In this document: positions 16,825 through 26,197 of the stretch, one piece after another
Numbering within the stretch: the first letter of the stretch is position 1
Layout: each line of letters begins with the position of its first letter
Assembly (NCBI GenBank): GCA_963827335.1
Contig: CAWHAP010000013.1
Location: 62,001 to 126,000 of the forward strand
Origin: DASQMT01 sp963827335
GTDB lineage: Bacteria; Actinomycetota; Thermoleophilia; Solirubrobacterales; Solirubrobacteraceae
Direction of reading: 5' to 3'
DNA length: 64,000 nt
Program-made: the position numbers and the translations under genes
The notes under the pieces: generated by a model
What the model was told of the DNA's origin: nothing
Database searches by the model: none
What the model saw: the letters and a program-made list of their open reading frames with translations, nothing else

Positions 16825-16948
16825 CGCGCCGGAGAACCGGCTAGTGTGAGGGGTCCTGCCGGGCGCGCGCCCGGCCAATCCGTGCCGTGGGCCCGCAGTC
16901 GTGCGCTGCACTCCGCCGACCGCCGCACGCATCCGCCCGGGAGGCAAT

Positions 16949-17131
16949 ATGGCGTCCAGCTCCAAGAAGCGAACGACGATGGCGAAGCTGAACCGCGAGA
17001 GCGCCCTGCGCGACCGCCGCCTGCGCAAGCAGGCCAAGAAGGACGCGCGCAAGCAGGCCGCGGCCGAGCCGCTGCCGCCCGAGGCGGCCGAGCAGGCCGA
17101 AGAGCACGAGCCGGTCGGCGACGAGCGCTAG
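16949..17131 (+). CDS. Small basic protein, conserved-type hypothetical
   Basis: 60 residues, with GGGAGG 5 nt before the ATG. The N-terminal half is very basic (MASSSKKRTTMAKLNRESAL, then RDRRLRKQAKKDARKQ); the second half is acidic and Ala/Glu-rich (EAAEQAEEHEPVGDER). A nucleic-acid-binding role is possible. Convergent with the NlpC gene, 4 bases apart. Confidence 0.6.
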   Translation: MASSSKKRTTMAKLNRESALRDRRLRKQAKKDARKQAAAEPLPPEAAEQAEEHEPVGDER

Positions 17132-17135
17132 GCGG

Positions 17136-18269
17136 TTACAGGCCGGGCGGGTGGCGCGCGACGAAGCCCGCGCTGCTGCGCATGGCCGACGTCCAGCGCG
17201 TGCCGCCGCCGGACAGCGCGCTCGTGTCGAAGCGGCGCCCGTCCACGACCATGTACGCGTGGCCCGCGTTCGCGTAGACGGTGATGCGCGAGCCCGGCCC
17301 CGCCTCGCCCCAGCTCATGAAGCCGGTCGAGTCGAGCGGGCTCGCGAGCAGGCCGCCGGCGGCGAGGGCGTAGGAGATGGAGCCCGAGCAGTCGTAGCCG
17401 CCGCTCGCGCCGCCGTGCCCGCCGCCCCACACGTACGGGGTCGTGGCGATCTCGTTGGCCGCGGAGACGACGCGGCTCACGACGTCCCCGCCGGAGCCGG
17501 AGGGCGCGGGCGGCGCCTCGGCGGTCGCGGTCGGCGCGGCGGCCGCCTGGCGCGCGGCCGCGGCATGCTGGCGCTGGAGCCGGGCGATGCGCGTGCGCAC
17601 GGAGGCGAGCCGCGTCTGCGCGCCGCCGAGCCGCGCGAGCTGCTGCTCCTCGCGCTGGAGCAGCGCGTCGCGCAGCACGTCGGCGCGGTCGCGGTCGTCG
17701 ATCGCGGCCCGCGCGAGCTCGCTGTAGCGGGTACGCAGCTTCTGCAGCCCCTGCTCCTCCACGAGCACGTCGGCCCGGGCCTCGCGCGTGCGGTCGAGCA
17801 GCCGCGCGTTCGCGTCTGAGGCGCGCCGCAGGAACTCGATCCGCTCGAACAGGTCGGTGAAGCTGTTGGCACCCAGCACGATCGTGGCCAGGTCGGGGCG
17901 GCCGGACTTGTAGGAGGCCACGAGGTTGTCGGCGAGCGTGCGCTTCGCCGCGGCCTCGCGGCGCTCGAGCATGGTCAGGCGGATCCGCGCGCGGACGAGG
18001 TCGTTCTGGGCGTTCGCCAGGTCGGTCTGCCGGTCGCGCACGCGCGCGTCGAGCACGGCGAGCCGGCGCTCGGCGTCGGCCAGGCCGTCACGCGTCGCGG
18101 CGATCCGCGCGCTCTCGGCCGCGATCGCGTCGCGCAGCTGCTCGGCGGTGCGCTGCTGGGTCGAGATCGAGCCGGTCTGGCCCACGGCGGGGCGGCCCGG
18201 CAGCGCCACCAGGACGACGAGCGCGGCGAGCGCGGCGAGCGGGACAAGACGGCGGACGATCGCGGGCAT
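17136..18269 (-). CDS. Secreted NlpC/P60 peptidoglycan hydrolase with coiled coil
   Basis: 376 residues (a GTG at 18293 would add 8). Signal peptide to about residue 31 (ending AVGQ). Residues 35-240 form a long coiled coil (AEQLRDAIAAESARIAATRD and so on), as in RipA/RipC-like endopeptidases. The C-terminal NlpC/P60 domain has the nucleophile Cys in GGYDCSGS, His in NAGHAYMVV and a final R-x-FVARHP. It should cleave stem peptides outside the membrane for cell separation. Confidence 0.9.
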   Translation of the reverse strand: MPAIVRRLVPLAALAALVVLVALPGRPAVGQTGSISTQQRTAEQLRDAIAAESARIAATRDGLADAERRLAVLDARVRDRQTDLANAQNDLVRARIRLTMLERREAAAKRTLADNLVASYKSGRPDLATIVLGANSFTDLFERIEFLRRASDANARLLDRTREARADVLVEEQGLQKLRTRYSELARAAIDDRDRADVLRDALLQREEQQLARLGGAQTRLASVRTRIARLQRQHAAAARQAAAAPTATAEAPPAPSGSGGDVVSRVVSAANEIATTPYVWGGGHGGASGGYDCSGSISYALAAGGLLASPLDSTGFMSWGEAGPGSRITVYANAGHAYMVVDGRRFDTSALSGGGTRWTSAMRSSAGFVARHPPGL

Positions 18270-18344
18270 CGGAGGGCACGGGCGGCGACCCACGCCCCCG
18301 AGCGACCTCCGACCCTAGAACGCGCGGTCCGAAAATCCTCTCCG

Positions 18345-18360
18345 TGCAGGAAATCCTGCA
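18345..18360. promoter_or_regulatory. Perfect 16-base palindrome upstream of NlpC gene
   Basis: TGCAGGA, AA, TCCTGCA lies between the MFS gene end and the NlpC/P60 gene. It could be an operator of the NlpC gene or a weak hairpin after the MFS gene. Confidence 0.3.
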
Positions 18361-18366
18361 GACGGG

Positions 18367-19934
18367 TCAGGCGGGACGGGGCTCCCGCGCGAGCTCGATC
18401 CCGCTCTTGGATCCGAGCGGCTGCTCGCGCAGGAACAGCAGCGCGACGAACGCGACCAGGCCGAGCGGCGCCGCGTAGAGGAAGATCTCCGCGATCCCCG
18501 TGCCGTAGGCGTGCTCGATCACCTGCGCGACCGGACCGGGGAGCGCGCTCGACGTCCGGCACCGTGCTCGCCCCGCCGCCCCCGAGCGCCGACGGGTCGA
18601 CGCCCTGCGCCGCGAGGCCGTCGGTGATCGCGTCCCGCGCGTGATGGGCGAGCAGCGCGCCGAGCGCGCTCACGCCGATCGCCCCGCCGAGGCTGCGGAA
18701 GAAGGCGATCAGCGCGCTGCCGGCGCCGATGTCCCCGCGCCCGACGCTGTTCTGCACGACGAGCACGAGGTTCTGCATGACCATCCCGAGTCCCGAGCCG
18801 AGCACGAGCATGAACGCGGCGATGTCGGGCAGGCTCGTCGTCTCGTCGATCGTCCCCATCAGCGCCAGGCCGGCGGTGAGCAGCAGGGTCCCGGCGAGCA
18901 TGAAGCGCTTGTAGCGGCCGGTGCGCGTGATCCGGCGCCCGATCAGCGTCGACGCGAGGAACAGGCCGACGACCATGGGGATCGAGAGCAGCCCCGCCTC
19001 GGTCGGCGACTTGCCGCGCGCGATCTGCATGTACTGGCTCAGGAACACGGTCGTGCCGAACATCGTGATGCCGACGGCGACGCTCGCCACCACGGCGAGC
19101 ACGACGGTGCGGTCGCGGAACAGGCGCAGCGGGATCAGCGGCTCGCGCACGCGGCGCTCCACCGCCACCGCGACGGCGCACAGCCCGGCGCCGAGCGAGA
19201 CGAGCGCGGCGGTCTGCCACGAGGCCCAGGCGTACTCCTGCCCGGCGAGCGAGACCCAGACGAGCAGGCTCGAGACGCCGCCGGCGATCAGCAGCGCGCC
19301 CGAGGTAGTCGATCCGCACGGGGCGGCGGTGCCGTGGGAGGTCCAGGGTGCGCTGCAGCACGACGAACGCCGCGACGGCGAACGGGACGCCGACGTAGAA
19401 GCACCAGCGCCAGCCGAGGCCGTCGGTGATGACGCCGCCGAGCAGCGGCCCGGCGACCGTGCCGACCCCGAACACCGCCCCGAGGTAGCCGCTGTAGCGG
19501 CCGCGCTCGCGCGGGGAGACGAGGTCGGAGAGGATGATCTGGGTGAGCGCCGTGAGGCCGCCGACGCCCAGTCCCTGGATGACGCGGCAGGCGATCAGCC
19601 AGGTCGTGCTCTGCGACGCCCCGGCGAGGATCGAGCCGGAGACGTAGATGATCAGGCCCGTCTGGACGAGCAGCTTGCGGTCGAACAGGTCGGCCAGCTT
19701 GCCCCAGATCGGCGTGCTCACCGTGAGGGCCAGCAGGGTGGAGGTGACGACCCAGGTGTAGGACGACTGGCTGCCGCCGAGGTCGCCGATGATCTCCGGG
19801 AGCGCTGTGGTGACGACGGTGCTGGAGAGGATCGCGACGAACATGCCGAGCAGCAGGCCCGACATCGCCTCCAGCACCTCGCGGTGGGTCATGCCGGACT
19901 CGAGGCGCTCGCCGGCCGCGGTGGAGCGGCTCAT
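18367..19934 (-). pseudogene. MFS drug exporter (DHA2-like), two +1 frameshifts
   Basis: After removing two extra bases the reading frame is continuous (521 residues). N-terminal MSGLLLGMFVAILSSTVVTT and the motif C region GVGTVAGPLLGGVITD identify a 14-TM DHA2 exporter, like EmrB/LfrA. Frameshift 1 is near 19300 (extra G before GCGCTGCTG in the coding sense), frameshift 2 near 18548 (extra C in a CCCC run). 1568 minus 2 bases is exactly 522 codons. The ATG overlaps the MarR stop (ATGA). Either a sequencing error or a recently disabled gene. Confidence 0.75.
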
Positions 19935-20387
19935 GGCGCGACAGGGTCGGCGAAGTCGTCGCGCAGGCGGTGCAGGCCCGTGGCCAGGGCCGCGATCTCG
20001 GTCTCGTCCCAGCCGGCGAGCGGCTGGGCGAACGCGTCGACCATGCGGCGGTGCGACTCGCGCAGCACCTCCACGCCGAGCTCGGTGACGGCGACGCGGT
20101 AGGCGCGGCGGTCGTCGGCGTCGGGCTCGCGCTCGGCGTAGCCGGCCGCCGACGAGCGCGGCGACCTGGCGGCTCGCGACGGAGAGGTCGATGCGCAGGC
20201 GCTCGGCGACGTCGGAGACGCGCACGGGACCGAAGCGGCGGATCACGGCGAGGGCGGTGAAGCCCTGCGTGCCGAGCCCGGCCAGCGCGTGCCGGGCGAT
20301 CTCGCGCTGGACGATGCCCAGGCGGTAGAGCGCCGTGACGAGGTCCTCGACGGCGCCGGTGGAGGTGGGGGAGTGGGAAGCTTGCAT
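19931..20387 (-). pseudogene. MarR-family repressor, one +1 frameshift
   Basis: The first part reads MQASHSPTSTGAVEDLVTAL, and GPVRVSDVAERLRIDLSVASRQVAAL is the winged-helix recognition region. After an extra G near 20150 the frame continues as AGYAEREPDADDRRAYRVAV, the MarR wing, and LHRLRDDFADPVAP at the end. 457 minus 1 bases is 152 codons (151 residues), the usual MarR size. Translationally coupled to the MFS exporter, which it probably represses, as in emrRAB-like loci. Confidence 0.75.
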
Positions 20388-20893
20388 GGGGCAAGCAATG
20401 ACGATAGCGCGCCGAGGCGCCGACCGCGCCGGGTCGTCCTGGAGGCCACGAACCGCTCGAGATTGCCCCGCGCGCGCTTGCGGACCTGCGCGCGCAGCAG
20501 CGGCGTCCAGCCGAGCAGCAGGCCCGGCGGGCCGAGCGCCTGCCGCGCCCAGCGGTGGAAGGAGAAGGCGTCGTCGTGCTCGGCGATCAGCCCGTCGCGG
20601 AAGCGGAAGGCGGCGCGCACGTCGTTGACCACCGGGCGGCCGGTCTGCGTGAACGTGTAGTGCGCGATCCAGTGCGCGCTGCCGGTCTCGGCGCCGGCGC
20701 TGCGCTCGACCAGCTCGACGCGCAGGTCGCGCGCCTGGCTCGTCAGCATCCGCCACATCTGGCCCGGCTCGTCGCCGCGCAGCTCGCCGAACGCGGGGTC
20801 GGAGAAGCGCGCGTCGGGCGCGTAGCACGCGGCCATCGCGTCGCCGTCCTTGCGGTCGAAGGCCGCGTAGAAGCGGTCGATCAGCTCGACCAC
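20243..20893 (-). CDS. SnoaL/NTF2-like protein, C-terminal end uncertain
   Basis: From GTG at 20893. Residues 1-150 are an NTF2-like domain (LIDRFYAAFDRKDGDAMAAC, then YAPDARFSDPAFGEL; VRAAFRFRDGLIAEHDDAFS; FHRWARQALG). Family members stop shortly after a tail such as LERFVASR, but here the frame stays open into the MarR gene to 20243 (216 residues) and no stop appears in any frame before that. A missing stop or indel near 20430 is likely, as other genes in this segment carry indels. Function unknown, perhaps a polyketide cyclase-type or limonene epoxide-like enzyme. Confidence 0.55.
   Translation of the reverse strand: MVELIDRFYAAFDRKDGDAMAACYAPDARFSDPAFGELRGDEPGQMWRMLTSQARDLRVELVERSAGAETGSAHWIAHYTFTQTGRPVVNDVRAAFRFRDGLIAEHDDAFSFHRWARQALGPPGLLLGWTPLLRAQVRKRARGNLERFVASRTTRRGRRLGALSSLLAPCKLPTPPPPPAPSRTSSRRSTAWASSSARSPGTRWPGSARRASPPSP
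20380..20396. promoter_or_regulatory. Dyad over the MarR start codon
   Basis: GCTTGC and GCAAGC separated by 5 bases, with the MarR start codon between the arms. This is a plausible autoregulatory operator for the MarR protein. Confidence 0.45.
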
Positions 20894-21677
20894 AGCACCG
20901 GGAACAGCGGGTGGTCGAGCACGTCGCCGGGCGCCAGCGCGCCGTCGAGCTCGGGGAAGGACGGGCTGGTCGGGTGCGGGCGCTCCGCCAGGCGGACGTC
21001 GTCGCCGACGATCCGCACCGAGAACGCGCGCCGCCGGTGGCGCGCGCCGCCCGCGGCGTGCAGCGTGAGCATGTTGAAGGCGACCGCGTCGCCGGGCTCG
21101 AGCTCCCAGCCGAGGATCGTGTGCGCGCCGCGGTCGGCCTCGACGTCGGGGACGTCGGCGAACGTGCCCTCCTCGAACACCATCGGGCGGTCGTCGAAGA
21201 AGCCGCGCGGCATGTACCAGGTGCGCGACGGCATGCGACCCGGCGACGAACTCGAGCGTGCTCTCGCGCGGGACGGGGTCGAGCGGGATCCAGAACGAGA
21301 CGGTGTCGGTGCCGTCGATGTTGTAGAAGGGCTGGTCCTGGTGCCAGGGCGTCCGGATCGTCGTGCCGGGGTCCTTGACGAGCAGGTGGTCGTGGTGCAG
21401 CCGCACGGCGGCGCTCGCCGGTCAGCTCGGCCGCGAGCGCGCCGAGCCGCGAGCGGCGGATGACGTCCTCGTACTCGGGGATCCGCGTCCAGTTGCGGAA
21501 GTCCTCGAAGAAGCGGCCGGTGCCCGTGTCGCCGCCGCCCTCGACCGCGCGCTCGCTCGGCGCGGCGAGGTTCGCCTCGACGCCCGACTCGAGATGGGCG
21601 AGCTCGTGGGCGGACAGCACGCCGCGGAGCACGCACGCGCCGTCGCGCTGGAAGTCCGAGGCGAGCTCGCCGGGCAT
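20881..21677 (-). pseudogene. Phytanoyl-CoA dioxygenase (PhyH) family, two +1 frameshifts
   Basis: Joined frames give 264 residues: start MPGELASDFQRDGACVLRGV, iron ligands in WHQDQPF (His and Asp) and the distal His in MLTLHAAGG, and 2-oxoglutarate-binding Arg in RRRAFSVRIVG. The frameshifts lie near 21415 (extra G before AGCGCCGCC in the coding sense) and near 21240 (extra G in GGG). Length after correction is exactly 265 codons. It would be a non-haem Fe(II)/2-oxoglutarate oxygenase. Overlaps the start of the SnoaL-like gene. Confidence 0.75.
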
Positions 21678-21687
21678 GGGCGCGAGC

Positions 21688-23113
21688 CTATCCGCGCATG
21701 CCCTGCGCGGGGCGCATGCGGTTCGCCGGATCGATCGCGGCCTTGACCGCGCGCAGCCGGGCGAGGTTCGCGCCGTAGTAGGCGCCGAGCGGATCGCGCA
21801 GGTCCAGGTCGGCGTAGTTCTGGTACGCCTGCCCGTTGCCGAACGGCGCGATCCGGGCGCGGGCGCGGCGGACCCGCGCAGTGCGCGGTCGCGAACGTCG
21901 TGTAGGCGACGATCTGGACGCTGAAGCGCACGTCGCGGTGCACGAACGCGGTCGCGCCGGGCGCGACGCGCGAGATCCGCCCGCCGTAGGCGTCGCACAC
22001 GAGCGAGGCGCCGGTGTCGGCGGCGCGCGACGAACGCGGTCCGCGCGCCGCGCGGAGAGCGGCTTCGCGACGTAGATCGACGCCGCGTCGAACGACGCGC
22101 GCGGCACCGCGACGCACGCCGCGGTGCTGTCGCCCTCCGAGCAGCCGGCCCAGCGGCGCTGGAGCGTCGAGGAACGACGAGCGTCCCGGCGCTGAAGCGG
22201 ACGCCGGGGATCGCGCGCGAGCGGCGCGACGAGCCGGCGCAGCGACCGCTCCGAGCCGAGGTACTGGCCGAACGCCGTCGCGCGATCCGCGGTGAGCGTG
22301 CACAGCGACGTGAGCGCATCGGGCGCGCCCGGCGCGAGGTCGTCCCACGTCGCGAGCACCTCCGCGCGCGCCGCCGCCGGGTAGGAGGCGAAGAACCACG
22401 CCGCGCTCCGGCGCTCGCGCACGCGCAGGTGGACCGCGGTGACGATCGCGAAGCTCCCGCCGCCGCCGCGGAGCGCCCAGAACAGGTCGGGGTCGGTCGT
22501 CGCGTCGACCCGCCGCCGCGCGCCGTCGGGCGTGACGACGTCGTAGGCGGCGACGCGGTCGACGGTCAGGCCCCAGGCCCGGCCGGCGAGGCCCATCCCG
22601 CCGCCCGTGCGCGAGCCCGCCGACGGCGACGTTCGGGCACGAGCCGGACGCGATCGCGGCGCCGCGGCGCGCGAGCGCCGCGTACAGGTCGAAGTTGCGC
22701 AGCCCGGGGCCGACGGTCGCCGTCGTTCCGTCGAGCGAGAAGCGGTCGAGCCCGCCCGTGTCGACCACGACCGCGCGGCGGCTCGACGAGGCGCCGTTGT
22801 ACGCGTTGCCGCCGGCGCGGGCGACGAGCGGCACGTCGAACCGCTCGGCCCAGCGCATGACGGCCTGCACGTCGGCCGTGTCGCGCACGCGCACCACGGC
22901 GGGCGGCCGGATCCCGTCGAAGCGCGTGTTGAAGAGCCGGCGCGCGCGGTCATAGCCGTTGTCACCGGGCGCGCGCACCGGTCCGCGGACGGCGCCGCGC
23001 AGCGCGCGCAGCTGCGTGCGCGGGAGCCGGTCGGCCGCGGCGGCCTCGGCGCCGGCCAGCACGAGCGCCCCGGTCGCGGCGGCGTGCAGGAACTCGCGGC
23101 GGGAGCGCTCCAT
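21688..23113 (-). pseudogene. Tat-exported FAD-linked oxidase (BBE/berberine-like), six frameshifts
   Basis: The joined frames give 473 residues. The N-terminus has a twin-arginine signal (RSRREFLHAAATGALVLAG). The FAD-binding PP-loop is VVRVRDTADVQAVMRWAERF and VARAGGNAYNGASS, and the C-terminal BBE domain ends QAYQNYADLD and NRMRPAQGMRG. Indels are seen near 22615, 22215, 22175 (this one a missing base), 22055, 22025 and 21880; net plus four bases gives exactly 474 codons. Probably oxidises sugars or alcohols outside the membrane, if functional. Ten bases before the PhyH gene. Confidence 0.7.
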
Positions 23114-23180
23114 CGCGACGCACTATCGCGGACGGCGTGAACTTCGTCACCCCCGCTTGCTTCCGGGACCGCGCGCACCG

Positions 23181-23186
23181 TACGGT
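23181..23186 (+). promoter_or_regulatory. -10 hexamer, leaderless start of RTX-like gene
   Basis: TACGGT ends 6 nt before the ATG at 23193. Confidence 0.4.
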
Positions 23187-23192
23187 CGCGCC

Positions 23193-24506
23193 ATGCGCAT
23201 CCCCACCGTCGTCCTCCTCGCCGCTGCGGCGCTCGCGGTCCAGGCCGCACCGGCCTCGGCCACGATCACCTCGGTCTACACGCCCGCGCCGACGCGCACG
23301 CTCACGGTGACCAGCGACGGCGCCGGCGACACGATCGCGCTCAGCTGCCCGGGGAGTGCCATGCTCGTGAACGGCGCCAACCCGGACACGGGCTTTCTCC
23401 CTTGCACCGGCGGCTCGTCCGCCGGGACCCTGGTGCTGATCGGCAACGGCGGCGCGGACACGCTCGACATGACCGGCATCGGGAACGCGGCCGTGGGCTC
23501 GATCTCGCTCGACGGGGGCGCGGACGACGACGAGCTCCGCGGGGTCTACGTCGCAGGTCCCACCACCGTCGTGAGCCTGGTCGGGGGCGCCGGCAACGAC
23601 ACGCTCACGTCGAACTCGAGCGACGTCGTGCGCGGCGGGATCGGCGACGACCGCCTCATCGGCGTCGCGGACGCCGGCGGCAAGCTCGAGGGCGAGGCGG
23701 GCACCGACACGTTCGCCTTCGACTTCTCGGCGGCGCAGCCCGTGAGCTACGGCTTCGCGCTCACCTCCACCGGCATGACCCTTTCGGCGCCGGGCGTGCC
23801 GGGGACGCAGACCGTGAGCTACACCGGGATCGAGGTCGCCGACCTGGTGCTCCCCGACGGCGGGCAGACGGTCGACGCGAGCGCCTTCCCCGGCGGCCTG
23901 CGCGTCGACGCGGGAGGCGGCGCGGACACCATCACCGGCACGGACGGCGCGGATCTCCTCAACGGCGGGGCGGGGAACGACTTCATCGACGGTCGCGGCG
24001 GCGCCGACACGTTCCAGGCCGGCCCGGGCCTCGATCTCCTCCACGCGCGCGACGGCGTCGCCGACACCGGCGACTGCGGCGGGGACGCCGACACGCTCGA
24101 GGCCGACGCGATCGATGCGCTCACGGCGTGCGAGCGGATCGACCTGCCGATCGTGGCGCCGCCCGCCGACACGACGAAGCCCGCGCTCGGGCTGCGCAAG
24201 GCGACCCTCACCGGCCGCAGGATCAAGCTGCCCGTGTCCTGCCCGGCCGGGGAGACCCGCTGCGCCGGCGTGCTCACGCTCGCCGGCACCGGGCGGCGCA
24301 AGGGCGATCGCGTGCGCGTCGGCCTCGGCGCGGTGACGTTCCGGCTCGCCGGCGGGGATTCGCGCACGCTGACGCGGCGCATCGCGAAGGCGAAGGCGCG
24401 CAAGCTGCGCCGGCTGGGCAAGGTCAGGCTGCGCATCTCGCTCGAGGTCGTCGACGCGGCGGGCAACCGCGCGACCGGCGTGAAGCGGGTCGGGCTCCGG
24501 CGCTAG
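23193..24506 (+). CDS. Secreted RTX-like (hemolysin-type calcium-binding) protein
   Basis: 437 residues with a signal peptide (about 1-23, ending ASA). Residues 75-300 carry irregular nonapeptides such as GGAGNDTLT, GGIGDDRLIG and NGGAGNDFIDGRGGADTF, which fold into a calcium-binding beta-roll. The C-terminal 120 residues are a basic domain (KATLTGRRIKLPVSCPAGE) with a Cys pair, shared in style with other Solirubrobacter secreted proteins that bind the cell surface. No catalytic domain is visible. ATG 6 nt after TACGGT. Confidence 0.8.
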   Translation: MRIPTVVLLAAAALAVQAAPASATITSVYTPAPTRTLTVTSDGAGDTIALSCPGSAMLVNGANPDTGFLPCTGGSSAGTLVLIGNGGADTLDMTGIGNAAVGSISLDGGADDDELRGVYVAGPTTVVSLVGGAGNDTLTSNSSDVVRGGIGDDRLIGVADAGGKLEGEAGTDTFAFDFSAAQPVSYGFALTSTGMTLSAPGVPGTQTVSYTGIEVADLVLPDGGQTVDASAFPGGLRVDAGGGADTITGTDGADLLNGGAGNDFIDGRGGADTFQAGPGLDLLHARDGVADTGDCGGDADTLEADAIDALTACERIDLPIVAPPADTTKPALGLRKATLTGRRIKLPVSCPAGETRCAGVLTLAGTGRRKGDRVRVGLGAVTFRLAGGDSRTLTRRIAKAKARKLRRLGKVRLRISLEVVDAAGNRATGVKRVGLRR

Positions 24507-24509
24507 GCT
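24504..24509 (+). promoter_or_regulatory. -10 hexamer, leaderless start of CBS protein
   Basis: TAGGCT, overlapping the upstream stop codon, 7 nt before the ATG at 24517. Confidence 0.35.
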
Positions 24510-24516
24510 TCAGCCC

Positions 24517-24912
24517 ATGGGCACGCGCAACATCCCGCTGGGCGAGGCCGGTCCGACGGTCGAGGACGTGATGCTGCGCGCGCCGCGGACCGTGACGCCC
24601 GACACGACGGTGGGGGAGGCGCGCGCGACGTTCGAGAACCCGCGCGTGCGGCTGCTGCTCGTCGCCGACGGCGACCGGTTCCTCGGCGCCGTCCAGCGCG
24701 ACGCCATCCCCGGCGACGCCGCCGACGACACGCCGCTGCGCGGGCTGACCGGCGAGACCGACCGGGTGGCGCCCGAGGACCCGGTCGACCGCGCCATGGC
24801 GCTGCTCGACGCGGACGGCGGCGACCGGCTGCCCGTGGTCGCGGGCGACGGCGCGATCGTCGGCCTCATCTGCTTCAACCGCAAGCACGGCCACTTCTGC
24901 GTCGACGGCTGA
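24517..24912 (+). CDS. CBS-domain protein
   Basis: 131 residues forming two CBS motifs: VEDVMLRAPRTVTPDTTVGE, with VRLLLVADGDRFLGAV, and the second with RVAPEDPVDRAMALL and RLPVVAGDGAIVGLI. The usual ligand is an adenine nucleotide. It ends in a short Cys/His-containing tail (NRKHGHFCVDG). No partner domain is fused; a regulatory role for a transporter or enzyme is likely. Confidence 0.85.
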   Translation: MGTRNIPLGEAGPTVEDVMLRAPRTVTPDTTVGEARATFENPRVRLLLVADGDRFLGAVQRDAIPGDAADDTPLRGLTGETDRVAPEDPVDRAMALLDADGGDRLPVVAGDGAIVGLICFNRKHGHFCVDG

Positions 24913-24993
24913 CCCGCGCGGTTCGAATCCCGCGCTAGCCGGTCGCGTCCCACCGTCAGGGACCGGCCCCGCCGTGCGACGCTGCAGGGTGGC

Positions 24994-26196
24994 ATGGACG
25001 TCCTCCGCGCACGCGACTTCCGCAACCTGCTCCTCGGGCAGGCCGCGAGCACGATCGGCGATCGGATCGTGTTCGTCGCCCTGGCGCTCTACGTCACCGA
25101 CATCGGGTCGGCGACGGACGTCGGCATCGTGCTCGCCGCGGCGACGTTCCCGCTCGTCGCGTTCCTGCTGATCGGCGGCGTCTGGGCGGACCGGCTGCCG
25201 CGCCACCGCGTGATGATCGTCACCGACCTGATCCGCTTCGGCCTGCACGCGTTGCTCGCCGCGCTGATCTTCGCCGGCACCGTCGAGATCTGGCACCTCG
25301 TGGTGATCGAGGCGCTGTTCGGCACGGCCGAGGCGTTCTTCCGCCCCGCCTACACGGGCCTGGTCCCGCAGACCGTGCCGGAGGCGATGATCCAGGACGC
25401 CAAGGCGGCGGGGAGCACCGTCGAGACCGTCGCCGAGTTCGCCGGGCCGGCCCTCGCCACCGCGCTCGTCCTCGGCCTCGGCGCCGGCTGGGCCTTCGCG
25501 CTCGACGCGCTGACCTTCCTCGTCTCCGCCGCGCTGCTGACGCGCGTGCGACCCCGCTCGCGGGGCGAGGCCGTCGCCCGCCGCACGCTGCTCGCCGACC
25601 TGCGCGAGGGCTACCGCGAGGTTCGCTCGCGCGCGTGGATCTGGGCCACCGTCGCGGTGTTCGCGCTCGCGCTGATGCTGTCCTTCGGGCCGTGGACGAC
25701 GCTCGGCCCGACGATCGCCGAGGACGAGTACGGCAGCACCGGCGTGTTCGGGCTGCTCGCCGCGGCGATGGGCGCCGGGACGGTGGTGGGCGCGCTGATC
25801 GGCTTCCGCTGGCGCCCGCTGCACCCGATGCGCGTCGGCTTCGCGTGGGTGGTCACGTGGCCGACGGTGACCGCGCTGTTCGCGCTCGGCACGCCGCTGC
25901 TCGCGCTCTTCCCGCTCTTCGCCGCGTCGGGCGTCGGCCTGGCGCTGTTCGGGATCTGGTGGGAGACGGCGCTCGCCGAGCGGGTGCCGCCGCACACGCT
26001 GTCGCGCGTCTCCGCGTACGACTGGATGGGCTCGCTCGCGCTGCTGCCCGTCGGCTACCTGCTCGCCGGGCCGCTCGGGGACGCGCTCGGCGCGGGCGTC
26101 GTGCTCGGCGCCGGGAGCATGCTCGCCGTGCTCGTCCTCGCGGCCGGCATGGCGGTGCGCGAGAACTGGTCGCTGCGGCGGCTCGAGACGGTGTAG
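24994..26196 (+). CDS. MFS transporter (MFS_3/enterobactin exporter-like)
   Basis: 400 residues, about 12 membrane helices. The start MDVLRARDFRNLLLGQAAST is typical of the Enterobactin exporter/EntS-like branch (macrolide efflux-like). The motif A region is GVWADRLPRHRVMI, and a second TFLVSAALLTRVRP at the half-way loop. Substrate unknown; drugs or siderophores are common. No ribosome binding site of note. Convergent with the RTX/collagen gene, one base apart. Confidence 0.85.
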   Translation: MDVLRARDFRNLLLGQAASTIGDRIVFVALALYVTDIGSATDVGIVLAAATFPLVAFLLIGGVWADRLPRHRVMIVTDLIRFGLHALLAALIFAGTVEIWHLVVIEALFGTAEAFFRPAYTGLVPQTVPEAMIQDAKAAGSTVETVAEFAGPALATALVLGLGAGWAFALDALTFLVSAALLTRVRPRSRGEAVARRTLLADLREGYREVRSRAWIWATVAVFALALMLSFGPWTTLGPTIAEDEYGSTGVFGLLAAAMGAGTVVGALIGFRWRPLHPMRVGFAWVVTWPTVTALFALGTPLLALFPLFAASGVGLALFGIWWETALAERVPPHTLSRVSAYDWMGSLALLPVGYLLAGPLGDALGAGVVLGAGSMLAVLVLAAGMAVRENWSLRRLETV

Positions 26197-26197
26197 C

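Noticed and set aside
18270..18366. c-di-AMP riboswitch before the NlpC/P60 gene
   Set aside because: Such riboswitches are common before cell-wall hydrolases, but only 97 bases are available and no conserved core can be laid out.
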